The notes under the pieces: generated by a model
Told to the model about the DNA's origin: nothing
Seen by the model: the letters and a program-made list of their open reading frames with translations, nothing else
The model's database searches: none
Part shown: positions 21,951 through 23,887 of the stretch, piece by piece
How positions within the stretch are numbered: the stretch's first letter is position 1
Layout: each line of letters opens with the position of its first letter
Made by a program: the position numbers and the translations under genes
Virus record (IMG/VR): IMGVR_UViG_3300002137_000250
Location: 1 to 23,887 of that record
Length of the DNA stretch: 23,887 bases
Strand: one strand, 5' to 3'
Origin: a virus

Positions 21951-22569
21951 TAAACCGCAAGGAATTGAATTACTAAACATGGACTGTATGAAGTACATGA
22001 CAGGTCTTGAGGATAACGCCTTTGAGCTTGCTATTGTTGATCCGCCTTATGGGATAGGTGAGAGTGGAGGGAGCCAGCGAACAAGAGGGAGCAAGCGAAC
22101 CAATGGAGTCAAAAAAGAATGGGACAACGAGAGGCCAAACCTGCAGTATTTTCAAGAGCTGCAGCGGGTAAGTGTGAATCAAATTATATGGGGCGGGAAT
22201 TACTTTGCTGACTTATTGCCTGCTTCGAGATGTTGGATATATTGGCAGAAGGATATGGGCGGGGACTTTTCTGATGGTGAGCTTGCTTACACGAGCTTTG
22301 ACAGGGTGCTAAAGCAGTTCAGGAAAAGAAGCGAGAGCCACCATCGAATACACCCCACACAAAAGCCCGTAAAACTTTACGAATGGCTGCTGACCAACTA
22401 CGCCAAAGAGGGCGACAGAATCCTCGACACCCATCTTGGCAGTGGCTCTAGTGCAATAGCAGCACACTACGCAGGCTTTGAGTTTGTAGGGACTGAGCTA
22501 GACCCTGACTACTTCAAGGCAGCACAAGAGCGATTTAACAATGAAACCAAACAGCAGGCAATGTTTTAG
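21937..22569 (+). CDS. DNA N6-adenine / N4-cytosine methyltransferase, beta class
   Basis: 210 residues. Motif order DPPY (35-38), then HPTQKP (139-144), then LDTHLGSGSSAIA (163-175, SAM site) is that of beta-class N6/N4 methyltransferases (N6_N4_Mtase). No matching restriction enzyme is nearby, so it is an orphan phage enzyme, most likely masking sites from host restriction or marking DNA. The GGAGGT ribosome site overlaps the P-like stop. It is bracketed by a 27-bp direct repeat. Target base and sequence cannot be read from the protein. Confidence 0.88.
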   Translation: MRCQGKPQGIELLNMDCMKYMTGLEDNAFELAIVDPPYGIGESGGSQRTRGSKRTNGVKKEWDNERPNLQYFQELQRVSVNQIIWGGNYFADLLPASRCWIYWQKDMGGDFSDGELAYTSFDRVLKQFRKRSESHHRIHPTQKPVKLYEWLLTNYAKEGDRILDTHLGSGSSAIAAHYAGFEFVGTELDPDYFKAAQERFNNETKQQAMF

Positions 22570-22597
22570 CCTTATTAGACTAACTGTGGAGAATTAT

Positions 22598-22624
22598 ATG
22601 ATAAAGCTGGAGGTAGGTTTATGA
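22598..22624 (+). other. 8-codon mini-ORF, remnant of a gene end
   Basis: ATG 22598 to TGA 22624, MIKLEVGL, with GGAG 6 nt upstream; it overlaps the next start as ATGA. LEVGL equals the end of the P-like protein, so this is probably a fossil copy of that gene's 3' end and may now couple translation of the next gene. Confidence 0.55.
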
Positions 22625-22634
22625 GGGGTCAAGG
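22608..22634 (+). repeat. 27-bp direct repeat, copy 2 (right of methyltransferase gene)
   Basis: Matches 21924-21950 except at two positions (G/A and T/G). It covers the mini-ORF end, the GGAGGT ribosome site and the first codons of the wHTH gene (MRGQG versus MRCQG). Confidence 0.9.
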
Positions 22635-22950
22635 CAGAAAGGGTGAAGCACAAGAACAGCGCGATAAGATCATGGCGATGTCAGAATTTATGTCTGGCGA
22701 GGAGTTTACTCAAAGTCAGGTGTGTACCCGGCTAGCCATTAAGGTATCTACCGCCAGCATTAGACTGAGGGAGTTACATCAAGATGGTTTAGTCGCTCGA
22801 AAAGAGTATCCGTCAGAAAATTCCAAGTCTGGAGTCTCTGTCCGATGGGTGAAGCGCAGGAGTACGCAAGCGTATTTATCGAAATCGTGGCGGAAGATAA
22901 CCAACGAGAAGCTGGGCATCTTCCCTAAACGGCTAGGGTCTTACGCATAA
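22621..22950 (+). CDS. Winged-helix DNA-binding protein
   Basis: 109 residues. A winged-helix pattern is seen in FTQSQVCTRLAIKVSTASIRLRELHQDGLVARKEYP (about residues 29-64; part quoted as motif only), with S-x-R-L-R-E-L in the recognition helix, followed by a basic C-terminal tail. Phages often carry such proteins in the early right operon; the job is likely regulatory. The start has GGAGGT upstream and MRGQG at the N-terminus, duplicated from or to the methyltransferase start. Target unknown. Confidence 0.78.
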   Translation: MRGQGRKGEAQEQRDKIMAMSEFMSGEEFTQSQVCTRLAIKVSTASIRLRELHQDGLVARKEYPSENSKSGVSVRWVKRRSTQAYLSKSWRKITNEKLGIFPKRLGSYA

Positions 22951-22963
22951 TTAGGGGGTTACA

Positions 22964-23215
22964 ATGATTATCATCCGCAGAGTGAGCCAAAAGCAGATGC
23001 TACAGGCTAAGAGACTGTACTGGGCCGGCAGGACTTATGCCCAAATCGGTAAAGTGATGGGGGTTCACCCTCAACGGGCTAACAAATATCTACGAATTCT
23101 GGATTTATATGGCATCGAATCGTTCCCAACTGCAACTCAAGCACAAATCAGAAGACACACTAGGCAAGCGGCCAAGGCATTACGCGATGCAGATACTAGC
23201 CCTGAAGGGCCATAG
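22964..23215 (+). CDS. Small helix-turn-helix protein
   Basis: 83 residues with a GGGGG run 7-11 nt before the ATG. AGRTYAQIGKVMGVHPQRANKYL is a clear helix-turn-helix of the type also seen in sigma-like and transposase DNA-binding parts; the rest is helical, with a basic stretch (QIRRHTRQAAKALRD). Possibly a regulator of the downstream early genes. No exact family recognised. Confidence 0.75.
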   Translation: MIIIRRVSQKQMLQAKRLYWAGRTYAQIGKVMGVHPQRANKYLRILDLYGIESFPTATQAQIRRHTRQAAKALRDADTSPEGP

Positions 23216-23315
23216 GAACGCCAGAGAGCGCACTGGTGAGATTTTAGCGTCTGCCCCGCCCCATTGGGTAAGTTTAATTAAAAGCCACGTCCGGCTATTG
23301 TGGGAGCAAGCATGA
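23187..23315 (+). CDS. Small basic protein, unknown
   Basis: 42 residues from ATG 23187, overlapping the HTH gene by 29 nt; AAGG lies about 10 nt upstream. ILALKGHRNARERTGEILAS and APPHWVSLIKSHVRLLWEQ look like a short helical protein of phage nin-type regions, recalled only loosely. The stop overlaps the next start (ATGA), supporting a real gene. A longer in-frame start at 23109 would overlap the HTH gene by 107 nt and is less likely. Confidence 0.5.
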   Translation: MQILALKGHRNARERTGEILASAPPHWVSLIKSHVRLLWEQA

Positions 23316-23629
23316 GCAATCCGAAAACAGACAGGCAAAGGAACGCTATCCACCTATGGTTTGACCAGGTGGCTAAAACCTTGAATGATTCGAGTATTGA
23401 CAAAGTTGTTGTGATCGAGGCACTAAACACTAGGGGGCTGGATATGCAGTGGACAGGGGAATCGTTCAAATCGGATGTTTATAAACCTATCTACCAAAAA
23501 GTCACAGCTCAAGAGTCTACAGAGGAGGCCAGCACAACAGATCACGATATTTGTTATCACGGGCTGGTTAAGTATTTTGGTCAGGAATTTGGGGTTCAGT
23601 TACCGCCCTGGCCCTCGAATGAAGGATAG
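23312..23629 (+). CDS. Conserved phage protein of unknown function
   Basis: 105 residues from ATG 23312 with GGGAG 6-10 nt upstream; a GTG at 23300 is possible. KTDRQRNAIHLWFDQVAKTLN near the start, a central QWTGESFKSDVYKPIYQKVT and the end FGVQLPPWPS are typical of a phage family that sits in late-early (nin-like) regions; its role is not known to me. The gene is packed against neighbours, consistent with the same operon. Confidence 0.75.
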   Translation: MSNPKTDRQRNAIHLWFDQVAKTLNDSSIDKVVVIEALNTRGLDMQWTGESFKSDVYKPIYQKVTAQESTEEASTTDHDICYHGLVKYFGQEFGVQLPPWPSNEG

Positions 23630-23637
23630 GAGCAACT

Positions 23638-23887
23638 ATGTGGATAATCCCCAACAATCACTCACTACACTCTCGCTTTGCACAGGATACGGTGGAATCG
23701 AAAGAGGACTTGAGCTTGCTGGAGAGCAGCTTAACGTCCTCGCTCATGTGGAGATCGAAGCCTTCGCCGCTGCGAACCTGGTCGCAAAGATGGAGCAGGG
23801 AAAGCTGGCTCCGTCACCTATTTGGACGAACCTTAAAACACTCCCAGTGGAGCCTTTTCGAGGCCGAGTTGACCTCCTTACTGGCGG
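23638..23887 (+). other. Second open frame over the C5 methyltransferase start
   Basis: ATG 23638, two bases before the methyltransferase GTG and sharing its AGGAG site (5 nt away), opens 83 codons with no stop to the window edge, rich in Trp, Ser and Arg (MWIIPNNHSLHSRFAQ; MWRSKPSPLRTWSQRW). It may be a dual-coded protein or chance. Confidence 0.3.
23640..23887 (+). CDS. C5-cytosine DNA methyltransferase (5' part, cut by window end)
   Basis: GTG 23640, 7 nt after AGGAG (23628-23632), gives MDNPQQSLTTLS then LCTGYGGIERGLELAG, the SAM-binding motif I of C5 cytosine methyltransferases, and later VDLLTGG, which comes right before the catalytic Pro-Cys motif that lies beyond the window. It would methylate cytosine in phage DNA at an unknown site. 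With the N6/N4 enzyme at 21937 the phage has two orphan DNA methyltransferases. An ATG two bases upstream belongs to another frame. Confidence 0.85.
   Translation, partial: MDNPQQSLTTLSLCTGYGGIERGLELAGEQLNVLAHVEIEAFAAANLVAKMEQGKLAPSPIWTNLKTLPVEPFRGRVDLLTG

Overview
The window is a contiguous stretch of a tailed double-stranded DNA phage (or prophage) with a P22-like short-tailed (podovirus) virion and a lambda-like early region. The host is very probably a Gram-negative proteobacterium: there is an overlapping i-spanin/o-spanin pair, which is needed only where there is an outer membrane, together with strong Shine-Dalgarno sites and sigma70-type promoters. Genus cannot be told from the sequence. 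Genes are packed tightly, very often with 1-8 nt ATGA/GTGA/TGATG overlaps, and no stretch longer than about 170 nt lacks a gene. No integrase, CI-type repressor, terminase, portal, tRNA, CRISPR or insertion sequence was recognised, so a temperate lifestyle is neither shown nor excluded.

Left part, plus strand, 1-17594 (virion and lysis). After the tail end of a LamG-like protein come a small conserved head-region gene, a scaffold-like protein, a major capsid protein of the SU10/DUF5309 kind and a terminator. Three small genes follow, then a three-gene cassette of two glycosyltransferases and a SAM methyltransferase (3150-5634) that splits the head genes from the adaptor. Next are the head-tail adaptor, a P22 gp10-like plug protein, a collar-like fibre, two paralogous small beta-type proteins and a lysis cassette (membrane/coiled-coil protein, M15 endolysin, transglutaminase-like protease, holin candidate, Rz, Rz1). 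A GNAT acetyltransferase, three P22 gp7/gp20/gp16-type ejection-protein candidates and a beta-helix tailspike complete the block.

Middle, minus strand, 17663-19890 (early left operon). Transcription from a promoter near 19932-19960 runs leftwards through a 100-aa unknown, a 44-aa membrane protein, an acidic unknown, an Erf-type annealing protein, a YqaJ/lambda-exonuclease and a short protein with an SSB-like acidic tip. This looks like a complete recombination module.

Right part, plus strand, 20026-23887 (early right operon). A divergent promoter drives a Cro-like repressor and a Cys4 zinc-binding protein. Further down are an HTH protein, an O-like replication initiator with a likely internal origin, a P-like helicase loader overlapping it by 185 nt, a DNA N6/N4 methyltransferase, two HTH proteins, a mini gene, a conserved phage protein and the start of a C5 cytosine methyltransferase.

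The most interesting points are: a 27-bp near-perfect direct repeat that brackets the adenine/N4 methyltransferase gene and leaves a fossil 8-codon copy of the upstream gene's end; the glycosyltransferase/methyltransferase cassette inside the head module; twin palindromic iterons inside the initiator gene; a second open frame starting 2 nt before the C5 methyltransferase; a small antisense membrane ORF in front of the tailspike; and the Cro-like gene without a visible CI partner. None of these amounts to a proven new system from sequence alone.
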